Assembly (NCBI GenBank): GCA_043774625.1
Contig: JAYVTG010000113.1
Location: forward strand, 18,473 to 82,472
Reading direction: 5' to 3'
Source: JAAFIP01 sp043774625
Lineage (GTDB): Bacteria; Pseudomonadota; Gammaproteobacteria; Burkholderiales; Burkholderiaceae_C
Length of the DNA: 64,000 nucleotides
The position numbers and the translations under genes are program-made. Shown piece by piece: positions 48,411 through 57,028 of this stretch. Within the stretch, counting starts at the first letter, position 1. Every line of letters begins with the position of its first letter. Below the pieces are notes generated by a model that worked only from the letters and a program-made list of their open reading frames with translations, had not been told where the DNA came from and searched no databases.

Positions 48411-51400
48411 TTACTTGGCGATCAAGTCACCGTGCACGACAGGTGCGGCCAATGGCGTTGCAGTCAATTCGGTTTTAATCGCACCCGGAGCCTCTTTGCG
48501 CGCGAACAGCGTGTACATGGTGGGCACGACAAAAATGGTGAGCAAGGTGCCCAGCGACATACCGCCCACAATCACCCAACCGATTTGTTGACGGCTCTCT
48601 GCCCCCGCGCCGGTGGCCAAAGCAAGCGGCAAGGCACCCAAAACCATGGCACCCGTAGTCATCAAAATCGGGCGCAGGCGTTGCGCTGCTGACTGCTGCA
48701 CGGCTTGCCAGGTGTCCATGCCTTTTTCGCGCAACTGGTTGGCAAATTCCACAATCAAGATACCGTGCTTGGTGATCAAGCCCACCAGCGTGATAAGACC
48801 AATCTGGCTGAACACGTTGAGTGTGCCTCCGCTCCATTGCAAAGCCGCCAACGCGCCCACCATAGACAGCGGCACCGACAGCATGATGATGAAGGGGTCG
48901 ATAAAGCTTTCAAACTGGGCGGCCAACACCAGGTAAATGAAGAACAGTGCCAATACAAAAACGATAGCAAGAGAACCAGACGCGTTGCGAAATTCGCGGC
49001 TTTGACCGGCCAAGTCGGTCGCGTAACCAGGTTTCAGTACCTTCTTGGCAGTGTCGTCCATAAAGGTCAGCGCTTGGCCCAGCGAATATTCTGCGCTCAG
49101 GTTGGCCGTGATGGACGCTGAGCGGCGCTGGCCAAAGTGGTTCAGCTCGCGCGGCACCACTACCTCGCGAATTTTGATGAGCGCAGACAACGGAATCATC
49201 GCTTCGTTACGCCCACGCACAAAGATTTTTTCAATGTCGTCCGGTGTGTCGCGGTCAGACGTATTGGTCTGCACAATCACGTCGTACTGTTCACCCTCGC
49301 GTTTGTAGCGCGTCACGTTGCGGCCGCCCAGCATGGTTTCTACTGCACGGGCCACTGCCTCTACACTCACGCCCATGTCGGCGGCGCGTTCACGGTCTAC
49401 TTCCATTTTTAGCTCGGGTTTGTTCAGGCGCAGGTCGGTGTCTACCTGAACAAAGCCGGGGTTCTTGGCCAACTCGTCTTGAAACTGCCGTACCACCTGG
49501 CTCAGGTTTTGGTAGCTGTCAGACGTGACGATCACGTAGTTGATGGGCCGCTCGCGAAAGCCCTGACCCAGCGATGGCGGCGTGATAGGAAAAGCCGTCA
49601 CGCCTGGCAGGCCACTGATGCGTCCCGACATTTCGCGGGCAATGTCAGTCGTCTTGCGGGTGCGTTCTTCCCACGGAACAGCACGGAAAAACACGTTACC
49701 TTGCGCTACGGTGGGGTTGCCCGTGACGGTGAAGATGCGGTCAAACTCTTTGTACTGCATGCCCATGCGCTCTATGGCCTGGGCATATTTGGCGGTGTAG
49801 TCAATCGTTGCGCCATCGGGGCCGTTGATGACAGACAGAATCACACCACGATCTTCCATGGGTGCCAGTTCACGTTTGATGTCTTTGAGCAGCGCCCAGG
49901 TGCCTACGCCGCTGCCCAACATCACCAGTACCACCAGCCAGCGCACCTTGAGTGCCCAGCCCAATAGTTTTGCGTAGCCACGCGTCAACGCGTTCAAGCC
50001 TGCCTCGATCCAGCGGTCATAAAACAAGGGCTTGGGGTTGTGTTTGAGCAGCAGCGAACACATCATGGGCGAAAGCGTCAAAGCCACAAAGCCAGACACC
50101 ACCACGGAACCCGCCAAAGCCAAGGCAAATTCGGCAAACAAGCGTCCGGTGCGCCCTGGAGAGAAAGCTAACGGCGCATACACCGCCGCCAAGGTGAGCG
50201 TCATAGCCACTACTGCAAAACCAATTTCCTTGGCACCAATGATGGCCGCGTCAAATGGTTTTTTGCCTTCTTCGATATGCCGAAAAATATTTTCCAGTAC
50301 CACAATCGCATCGTCTACCACCAGTCCAATCGCCAGTACCAATGCTAGCAAGGTCAGCGTGTTGATGGTGAAGCCAAACAAAGCCATCAGCGCAAAAGTA
50401 CCGATAAGCGACACTGGAATGGTGACCAGTGGAATGATGGACGCGCGAATGGTGCGCAAGAATACAAAAATCACCAAGGCCACCAGCACCACGGATTCCG
50501 CTATGGTCGAATACACGGCTTTGATAGAGCGGTCAATAAACACCGAGTTGTCGTTGGCTACATCAATCTCGGTGCCCGGTGGCAGGTTTTCCTTGATCTT
50601 GGGGATCATGGCGCGAACAGCCGCAGACAGCTCCAGCGGGTTGGCTGTGGCATTGCGGATCACACCCAGCGTAATGGCGTCTTTACCGTTCAAACGTGTA
50701 GCGGTACGCTCAGACGCAGGGCCCTGGCGCACGGTGGCTACGTCACCAATGCGGACAGGTTGGCCGTTGACGTTCTTGATCTGGATTTGCTCAAACTCAG
50801 CGGGGCGTTGCAGGTCAGTCGCACTGGTCACGTTAAATTCACGCTGGCGGCTTTCGATACGGCCAGCGGGCACTTCAACGTTGGAGCGGCGCAGAGCATC
50901 TTCCACGTCTTGCGTGGTGAGTTTGTACGCAGCCAACTTGTCAGGGTCGAGCCAGATGCGCATGGAATATTTACGCTCGCCAAACACGCGCACATCAGCA
51001 GCTCCAGGGGCCGTTTGCAGCATGGGCTTGGCCAGGCGGTTGGCCAGGTCAGACAATTGCAGCACGTTGAGCGTGTCAGAGCTAAAAGCCAGCCAGATAA
51101 CCGGGAAGGCATCGGCCTCTACCTTGGCAATCACAGGCTCGTCAATACCGGTGGGCAGGCGCTGGCGCACTCGGCTCACCTTGTCGCGCACGTCGGCGGC
51201 GGCGCTATCGGCTTCACGGCTCAAGATAAAGCGTACCGTGATCTGGCTTTGCTCCTGGCGGCTGATGGATGTAATGACGTCCACACCCTCAATGCCTGCC
51301 AAAGAATCTTCCAGCACTTTGGTAACTTGTGACTCCACCACCTCGCTGGAGGCACCCACATAGCGCGTTTCTACCGTGACGGTAGGTTCGTCAATTTTGG

Positions 51401-51512
51401 GATATTCGCGTACCGAGAGCTTGGCGAACGCCACATAGCCGATCAACAAAATCAACAGCGAAATAACGGTGGCAAAAACGGGGCGACGTATCGATATTTC
51501 TGGCAGTTGCAT
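48411..51512 (-). CDS. RND-family multidrug efflux permease
   Basis: A 1033-residue inner-membrane HAE1/AcrB-type pump with twelve predicted helices. The N-terminus (SIRRPVFATVISLLILLIGYVAF), the proton-relay region (LVLAIGLVVDDAIVVLENI with paired Asp) and the C-terminal repeat (ITLVGLITKHGILIVEFANQLR) are typical. It works with the adaptor gene 30 bp upstream. No outer-membrane channel gene is adjacent. Confidence 0.95.
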   Translation of the reverse strand: MQLPEISIRRPVFATVISLLILLIGYVAFAKLSVREYPKIDEPTVTVETRYVGASSEVVESQVTKVLEDSLAGIEGVDVITSISRQEQSQITVRFILSREADSAAADVRDKVSRVRQRLPTGIDEPVIAKVEADAFPVIWLAFSSDTLNVLQLSDLANRLAKPMLQTAPGAADVRVFGERKYSMRIWLDPDKLAAYKLTTQDVEDALRRSNVEVPAGRIESRQREFNVTSATDLQRPAEFEQIQIKNVNGQPVRIGDVATVRQGPASERTATRLNGKDAITLGVIRNATANPLELSAAVRAMIPKIKENLPPGTEIDVANDNSVFIDRSIKAVYSTIAESVVLVALVIFVFLRTIRASIIPLVTIPVSLIGTFALMALFGFTINTLTLLALVLAIGLVVDDAIVVLENIFRHIEEGKKPFDAAIIGAKEIGFAVVAMTLTLAAVYAPLAFSPGRTGRLFAEFALALAGSVVVSGFVALTLSPMMCSLLLKHNPKPLFYDRWIEAGLNALTRGYAKLLGWALKVRWLVVLVMLGSGVGTWALLKDIKRELAPMEDRGVILSVINGPDGATIDYTAKYAQAIERMGMQYKEFDRIFTVTGNPTVAQGNVFFRAVPWEERTRKTTDIAREMSGRISGLPGVTAFPITPPSLGQGFRERPINYVIVTSDSYQNLSQVVRQFQDELAKNPGFVQVDTDLRLNKPELKMEVDRERAADMGVSVEAVARAVETMLGGRNVTRYKREGEQYDVIVQTNTSDRDTPDDIEKIFVRGRNEAMIPLSALIKIREVVVPRELNHFGQRRSASITANLSAEYSLGQALTFMDDTAKKVLKPGYATDLAGQSREFRNASGSLAIVFVLALFFIYLVLAAQFESFIDPFIIMLSVPLSMVGALAALQWSGGTLNVFSQIGLITLVGLITKHGILIVEFANQLREKGMDTWQAVQQSAAQRLRPILMTTGAMVLGALPLALATGAGAESRQQIGWVIVGGMSLGTLLTIFVVPTMYTLFARKEAPGAIKTELTATPLAAPVVHGDLIAK

Positions 51513-51542
51513 GGCGTGCTCCGAAACGGATAGCAGTTGTAT

Positions 51543-53171
51543 TTATCGACTGGCGCTAGCGCTTGGCGATGTAGAAGCTGGTACTGCGCCAGCACTGGCA
51601 GATGGTGCACCACCACTGGGCCCGCCCAGCCTGCTCAGATCAACAATACGCACCGGCGAGTTGTCACGCTGCAAGCGTTGTTGGCCTGCAATCACGACAG
51701 TATCGCCCTCTTGCACACCTTCCGTCAACTCGACACGGCCTGGGCGGCGAATGCCAATTTTGACCTCGGTACGCTGTGATACTAGGCGTTTGCCATCCAC
51801 AAAGCCTGTGAGTGGTGCCGCTGGCGGTGGTGGCGACCCTGCTGGTGCCGATGCCGCAGCCGATGCTTTAGCCGCTTCAGCCAAAGCTTTGGCCTGTTCT
51901 TCTGTCTGCTGGACAACCTTGATGATGTACTGGCGTCCGCCCTGGGGCACGATGGCTTCTTCGGGCACTGTGAGCGAATTTTCATTCACGTTGAACACCG
52001 TGGTGACACGCGCAAACATGCCGGGGCGCAAGGGGCCAGCGCCACTGCCGCCACTTGCTGCGGACCGGCCACCACCCTGCCCCGCACCTGGCCCTGTGTC
52101 AGCCGTACGCTTGGACGCAGAGTAAGGTGCGCAAGCCGCTGCTGTTGCATCTGTAGGTAGCGCACCGCCATCCACAGCAGTGGCACCCGGACCTTGCACA
52201 GGCTTGGCTGCACCGCGTGCAGGGGCTAGCGTGGCTGGCTTGGCAGCAGCTGAATCAGCACCGAGCACAGCAAATGCTGCCTGGCCCGGTGCACCAGCAG
52301 CGCGTTGCGTCAGCGGCTCGCCCGCTGTGTTGGGCAGCACGGCCCGCACCGAAATCGATCGCCCGTTGGCATCAATTTGCGGGTCAATGGCTTCGATACG
52401 TGCTTTAAATTGACGGTCAGGCATGGCGTCCAGTTGCATTTCAACTTGCTGGTTTTTACGCAGTTTTCCCTGAAAGCGCTCTGGCAATTTAAAGTCCACA
52501 TACATCGACGACAAATCTTCTATGTTGACCAGGTCAGCACCGTCTTTTACATAGTCGCCAATATTGATGTTGCGAATGCCGGCCGTACCGCTAAACGGCG
52601 CCAGCATGCGCATGCGCTCCCAACGGGCGCAGCTGAGCGCCACTTGCGCCTCGGCCACCTGCAATGCAGCGGCAGACTCGTCCAGCACGCGCTGGGCCAC
52701 AAAGTTTTGCGCTACCAGTTCCTGGTTACGCTTGAGGTTGGCGCGCGCAATCGACATGGACGCTTCAGACTGTCGCACCTCGGCGCGTTGCAGCACATCG
52801 TCCAGCTGCACCAGCATGTCACCCTTGCGCACACGGCCACCGTCAGCAAAGCCCATGGCCATAATGCGGCCTGCAACTTCGGGGCGCAGCATCACGTTTT
52901 GGCGCGAGCGCATGGAACCGACCGATTGCGCGTCATCTTGCAGTGTGGTCACTTCTACCTTGGCGACTTCTACACCCACTGGGCCACCAGGGCCACCGCC
53001 AGCGGCAGAGCCACGCGCACCAGACGCACCACCATTGGGAGCTGAGGCACCCGTTGCAGCCCCCACCATTTCTGTAGGCCCCGCAGGCTTTTTTTGAAAC
53101 CAATACGCTGCACCCGATGCAACTGCAATACCAACCACAGCGATAACCGAATAAATTGCTTTAGAAGCCAT
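51543..53171 (-). CDS. RND efflux periplasmic adaptor subunit
   Basis: A 542-residue membrane-fusion protein: N-terminal anchor (AIYSVIAVVGIAVASGAAYWF), lipoyl and hairpin parts (GRIMAMGFADGGRVRKGDMLVQLDD, then RAEVRQSEASMSIARANLKRNQELVAQNF), the barrel (FSGTAGIRNINIGDYVKDG) and the C-terminal domain. It is longer than usual (about 380) because of Ala/Gly/Pro-rich inserts near residues 290-380 and 440-470, which look unstructured. First gene of the operon with the permease. Confidence 0.92.
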   Translation of the reverse strand: MASKAIYSVIAVVGIAVASGAAYWFQKKPAGPTEMVGAATGASAPNGGASGARGSAAGGGPGGPVGVEVAKVEVTTLQDDAQSVGSMRSRQNVMLRPEVAGRIMAMGFADGGRVRKGDMLVQLDDVLQRAEVRQSEASMSIARANLKRNQELVAQNFVAQRVLDESAAALQVAEAQVALSCARWERMRMLAPFSGTAGIRNINIGDYVKDGADLVNIEDLSSMYVDFKLPERFQGKLRKNQQVEMQLDAMPDRQFKARIEAIDPQIDANGRSISVRAVLPNTAGEPLTQRAAGAPGQAAFAVLGADSAAAKPATLAPARGAAKPVQGPGATAVDGGALPTDATAAACAPYSASKRTADTGPGAGQGGGRSAASGGSGAGPLRPGMFARVTTVFNVNENSLTVPEEAIVPQGGRQYIIKVVQQTEEQAKALAEAAKASAAASAPAGSPPPPAAPLTGFVDGKRLVSQRTEVKIGIRRPGRVELTEGVQEGDTVVIAGQQRLQRDNSPVRIVDLSRLGGPSGGAPSASAGAVPASTSPSASASR

Positions 53172-53326
53172 GAAAAGTGCGTCTCATTTTTCTGGGGAAC
53201 ATACTAACCAGCAAATGTAGCAGGGTGTATCTGCACGCGCGTCAGTAATGCCCCTTATACAGGACCTCTATCCAATAACAAAATAACCAGCGCGCAGTCT
53301 GCTTTACACACGGTTTACATACAGGT

Positions 53327-53767
53327 TTACATCACGCTGGCTACGCCCTTGTTGGCCAGCATATCGGCGCGTTCGTTACCGGGCTCACCAGAGTGGCCCT
53401 TGACCCACCGCCAGCTAATCTTATGCTCGCCACCATGCACCAGAGCGTCCAACTGCTGCCAAAGTTCCACGTTTTTCACAGGTTCTTTAGATGCCGTGCG
53501 CCAGCCGCGCGCTTTCCAGCCGGGCAGCCATTCGTTAATGCCTTTGAGCACGTACTGGCTATCGACATGCAAGGTCACGTTGCAGGGGCGTTTTAAAGCC
53601 TGCAGGGCCTGAATAACCGCCATCATTTCCATGCGGTTATTGGTGGTATTGCGTTCGCCACCAAAGAGTTCTTTTTCAGTGTCGCCCGATTTGAGCCAAA
53701 CGCCCCAGCCACCCGGGCCAGGGTTGCCTTTGCAGGCACCATCGGTGTAAATATCAATCGTGTTCAT
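53327..53767 (-). CDS. rnhA: ribonuclease HI
   Basis: A 146-residue RNase HI degrading RNA in RNA-DNA hybrids. The catalytic acids are D9 (IYTDGACKGNPG), the Glu in NNRMEMMAVI, the Asp in LHVDSQYV and the Asp in NERADMLAN. Overlaps the upstream methyltransferase by 14 bp. Confidence 0.96.
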   Translation of the reverse strand: MNTIDIYTDGACKGNPGPGGWGVWLKSGDTEKELFGGERNTTNNRMEMMAVIQALQALKRPCNVTLHVDSQYVLKGINEWLPGWKARGWRTASKEPVKNVELWQQLDALVHGGEHKISWRWVKGHSGEPGNERADMLANKGVASVM

Positions 53768-54530
53768 GTTGCTTTAGGTGAGAAAAATCGTCGTTAGCCA
53801 GCGTGTAATGTGCGCCAGGCGCTATAGAAACAGGAGCATTTGATCGGTGGGGTGCACGTCGCCACGGTGTCACCATGAGGCGCATGCCGCGCACCCGCTT
53901 GATTGCCACCACACAGTAGGCCGACCCCAATATGGGCCAATAGCGAGAGCCTAATTTGTCCATCCATGCCATGCGGTCCAGCCATGCCGGGCTGCTGACT
54001 GCTGGGCTGTAACAGCCAAAGCTGCCAGACTCGACTTCAAAGCCCAACAGGCGCAGCCAATCGCGCAAGCGCCAGTAGCCAATAAAGTCACCGCCCTGGG
54101 GCAAATACAGGCTACCAAAACCCATCCGCTGGTACATGCGCTGCCTGCGCTGCGCCCAGCCCCACAGGCTGGCGGGGTTCAGGCCAGAGATGACGATGCG
54201 CCCCTCGGGCACCAAAACCCGCTCGGCCTCGCGCAAAGTGGCGTGCGGGTCGTGGCTAAATTCAAGGGTATGGGGCATGACCAGCAAATCGAGCGAGCTG
54301 GCAGAAAAAGGCAAGGCTGCAAAATCGGCCGCAAAGTCCACCCCGGCCACCCAGTGGTGCGGCATGCGGTTTGCCCTTAATCCGGCAATCTGCGGCAGCC
54401 CCAGTTGCAAAGCATGGTAGCCAAACACGTCGGCCACAGCAGTGTCAAGCTGTGTTTGTTCCCAGCGCAGTAAATACTGCCCTGCAGGGGTTTGTAACCA
54501 GTCTTGCAAACCTATAATTTGAGCTACCAT
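53754..54530 (-). CDS. class I SAM-dependent methyltransferase with repeat-derived C-terminus
   Basis: A 258-residue methyltransferase_11-type protein (GLQDWLQTPAGQYLLRWEQTQLD, LDLLVMPHTLEFSHDPHATLREAERVLVPEGRIVISGLNP). The usual GxGxG motif I is replaced by a QLGLPQIAGL-type strand, as in the form of this family found upstream of rnhA in betaproteobacteria. Target unknown. Residues about 232-246 (VSIAPGAHYTLAN) are encoded by a repeat copy (53797-53830) close to the C-terminus. Its start codon shares CATG with the divergent gloB start. Confidence 0.82.
   Translation of the reverse strand: MVAQIIGLQDWLQTPAGQYLLRWEQTQLDTAVADVFGYHALQLGLPQIAGLRANRMPHHWVAGVDFAADFAALPFSASSLDLLVMPHTLEFSHDPHATLREAERVLVPEGRIVISGLNPASLWGWAQRRQRMYQRMGFGSLYLPQGGDFIGYWRLRDWLRLLGFEVESGSFGCYSPAVSSPAWLDRMAWMDKLGSRYWPILGSAYCVVAIKRVRGMRLMVTPWRRAPHRSNAPVSIAPGAHYTLANDDFSHLKQHEHD
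53797..53830 (+). repeat. 41-nt hairpin repeat, copy 15 (inside the methyltransferase gene)
   Basis: Forward, antisense to the methyltransferase, translated as SIAPGAHYTLAN. The stem half is lost. Confidence 0.7.
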
Positions 54531-55332
54531 GAATATTAAAAAATCCGCCGTCCAGTTAGTTGCCTTACCCGCATTTACAGATAACTATATCTGGATGCTG
54601 CACGATAGCCAGCGCTGCCTGGTGGTTGACCCCGGCGATGCGCAGGTAGTGCAGGACGCATTGTCCACGATGTCCTTGACGCTGGATACTATTTTGGTCA
54701 CCCACCATCACTCCGACCATACGGGTGGCGTTGCTGCCCTGCGTGAGGCCACAGGGTGCAAGGTGTTTGGCCCGCAGCGCGAAACCATGCCAGAACCCAT
54801 ACGCCGCCTGAGCGGCGGCGACGCCATTGAGGCTATGGGCCTGACTTTTCAAGTCATCGACGTGCCTGGCCACACGGCAGGCCATATTGCTTACTACTGC
54901 GCAGATACCGCTATCTGCCAAGACCAAAACCCTCTGCTGTTTTGTGGCGATACGCTGTTTTCTGGCGGCTGCGGCAGGCTTTTTGAAGGTACGCCAGCGC
55001 AAATGCTGGCATCTTTGGACAGCTTGGCCGCCCTGCCCGCTAGCACGCGGGTGTGTTGCACGCATGAATATACCCTGTCAAATCTGCGTTTCGCCAGGGT
55101 GGTGGAGCCTCATAATCAGGCCTTGGCCGACTTTGAGGCGCAATGCAAGAACTTACGGGCCCTCAATCAAATGACATTGCCCAGCAGCATTGGCCAGGAA
55201 TTACAAATCAACCCTTTTTTGCGCAGTCGCCAGCCCAGTGTGGTGCAGGCTGCACAGTCAACCAACCCCACTGCCCATACGGATGTGGGTGTGTTTGCCG
55301 CCTTACGTGAATGGAAAAACAATTTCAAATGA
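54529..55332 (+). CDS. gloB: hydroxyacylglutathione hydrolase (glyoxalase II)
   Basis: A 267-residue metallo-beta-lactamase-fold thioesterase that releases D-lactate and glutathione. The metal motif is THHHSDHTGG, with PGHTAGHIAYY, FCGDTLFSGGCGRLFEG and CTHEYT. The ATG shares two bases with the divergent methyltransferase ATG. Its stop overlaps the mltD start. Confidence 0.95.
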   Translation: MNIKKSAVQLVALPAFTDNYIWMLHDSQRCLVVDPGDAQVVQDALSTMSLTLDTILVTHHHSDHTGGVAALREATGCKVFGPQRETMPEPIRRLSGGDAIEAMGLTFQVIDVPGHTAGHIAYYCADTAICQDQNPLLFCGDTLFSGGCGRLFEGTPAQMLASLDSLAALPASTRVCCTHEYTLSNLRFARVVEPHNQALADFEAQCKNLRALNQMTLPSSIGQELQINPFLRSRQPSVVQAAQSTNPTAHTDVGVFAALREWKNNFK

Positions 55333-56927
55333 GCTTTAACTTCAGACTTGCCACCCTGTCACTGGCCCTTGCATTCACTAGCGGGGCTCATGCCCAAACC
55401 ACCTCTCCTTCTACTCCCGCGCCCCCCGCCAATCTCAGTGCCACCGCCCCTTTGGTCAGCCAGGCCACCAATGAGGCCCCTGGCGAAGAAAAAGCCATCA
55501 CGATTGAGGCTGCCCCCGTCATCAAGATCGAACCCACGCCCACGCGCGAAGAACTCCCCGTGCTGCGCGGCGATATGTGGAGCCGCATTCGTGGCAGCTT
55601 TGCCATGCCAGACCTGCAAGACGAGTGGGTACAAAAGCAAGAGCAGTGGTACAGCACCCGGCCTGAATACATCACCCGTATGACCGAGCGTTCCCGCAAA
55701 TACATGTACCACATTGTGGAGGAACTGGAACGGCGCAAAATGCCCAGCGAATTGGCATTGCTGCCATTTATCGAGTCCGCTTTCAACCCGCAGGCCATGT
55801 CCAGCGCCAAGGCCGCTGGCATGTGGCAGTTTGTACCTGGCACGGGCAGAGACTTTTCGCTCAAGCAAAACAGCTTTCGCGACGACCGGCGCGATGTTTT
55901 GGCAAGCACCCGCGCTGCGTTGGACTATTTGCAACGCCTGTACAACATGTTTGGCGACTGGCATCTGGCCCTGGCTGCGTACAACTGGGGCGAAGGCTCG
56001 GTGCAGCGTGCCATCAAAAAGAACCAGGCCGCAGGTTTGGGCACCCAGTACATTGACCTGACCATGCCTGCCGAGACACGCAATTACGTGCCCAAGCTGC
56101 AAGCGGTCAAAAACATTGTTGCCAACCCGCAGATGTTTAACGCCCAGTTACCCGACATTGCCAATCACCCGTACTTTCTAGCTGTCAACATCACACGCGA
56201 CATCGACGTGTCGCTAGCCGCCAAGCTGGCAGACATCAAGGTAGAAGACTTCAAATCGCTCAACCCATCTGCCAATCGGCCTGTGATTTTGGCTGCTGGC
56301 ACGCCGCAAATTTTGCTGCCTTGGGACAACGCAGGTCTGTTTGAAAGCAATATGGTCGCGCACCGTGGACAGTTGGCTACCTGGACAGCCTGGAAGGTGC
56401 CCACCACCATCAAGGCTGCTGACGCAGCGCAGCGTTACGGCATGGAAGAGGTGAGTTTTCGCAGCGTCAACAACATTCCGCCGCATATGCTGATTAAAGC
56501 TGGCTCTACGTTACTGGTGCCACGTTCCAGCAAGGTGCAAACCGAAGTGTCCGAGCACCTGGCCGACAACGCCCAGATGAGCCTGACGCCCGAAATTATT
56601 TTGCGCAAAACCAGTGTCAAAGCGAAAAAAGGCGACACCATCGCGTCCATTGCCAAGCGCTATAAACTCAGTGCCACTAGCGTGGCCGGGTGGAACAAAG
56701 CCAGCGCTGGCGCAGCACTGCGCAAAGGTCAAAACGTGGTGGTGTATCTGCCCGTCAAGGCCTCTACGGGCGGCAAATTTGCCAAGGCACGTATTGGCTC
56801 CAAAGGCAGCCACACTGCTGCAAAAAGCAAAGGTAAGGGCCATAGCAAAGCGATAGCCAAAGCAAAAACAGGCAAGCTAGTTGCCAAAAAAGCATCTGGC
56901 AAACCAGTCAAGCTTGCCAAAGGCTGA
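55329..56927 (+). CDS. mltD: membrane-bound lytic murein transglycosylase D type, with LysM
   Basis: 532 residues from the ATG overlapping the gloB stop. A signal peptide (LATLSLALAFTSGAHAQ) leads to an SLT domain with the catalytic Glu in LALLPFIESAFNPQAMSSAKAAGMWQF and GDWHLALAAYNWGEG. A weak LysM (near 385-410) and a clear LysM (KKGDTIASIAKRYKLSATSVAGWNKAS) follow, then a Lys/Ala-rich tail of about 60 residues. No lipobox is visible, unlike E. coli MltD. The operon with gloB is unusual only in its tight overlap. Confidence 0.92.
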   Translation: MSFNFRLATLSLALAFTSGAHAQTTSPSTPAPPANLSATAPLVSQATNEAPGEEKAITIEAAPVIKIEPTPTREELPVLRGDMWSRIRGSFAMPDLQDEWVQKQEQWYSTRPEYITRMTERSRKYMYHIVEELERRKMPSELALLPFIESAFNPQAMSSAKAAGMWQFVPGTGRDFSLKQNSFRDDRRDVLASTRAALDYLQRLYNMFGDWHLALAAYNWGEGSVQRAIKKNQAAGLGTQYIDLTMPAETRNYVPKLQAVKNIVANPQMFNAQLPDIANHPYFLAVNITRDIDVSLAAKLADIKVEDFKSLNPSANRPVILAAGTPQILLPWDNAGLFESNMVAHRGQLATWTAWKVPTTIKAADAAQRYGMEEVSFRSVNNIPPHMLIKAGSTLLVPRSSKVQTEVSEHLADNAQMSLTPEIILRKTSVKAKKGDTIASIAKRYKLSATSVAGWNKASAGAALRKGQNVVVYLPVKASTGGKFAKARIGSKGSHTAAKSKGKGHSKAIAKAKTGKLVAKKASGKPVKLAKG

Positions 56928-56971
56928 TCAAACACTGATGTAGCCTGTTTTACCTGCCAAATTTGCCTTTT

Positions 56972-57012
56972 GCCAGCGCCCTATATGCGTAAGCAGCTAT
57001 TAAATACATAGC
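56972..57012 (+). repeat. 41-nt hairpin repeat, copy 16
   Basis: Forward, in the mltD-dnaG gap, ending 16 bp before the dnaG ATG. Stem GCTAT/ATAGC. Confidence 0.92.
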
Positions 57013-57028
57013 AAATTAAAATACCGAA

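Noticed and set aside
50032..51363. 443-codon ORF antisense to the RND permease gene
   Set aside because: It mirrors the codon pattern of the permease on the other strand, has no family-like motifs and no ribosome binding site.
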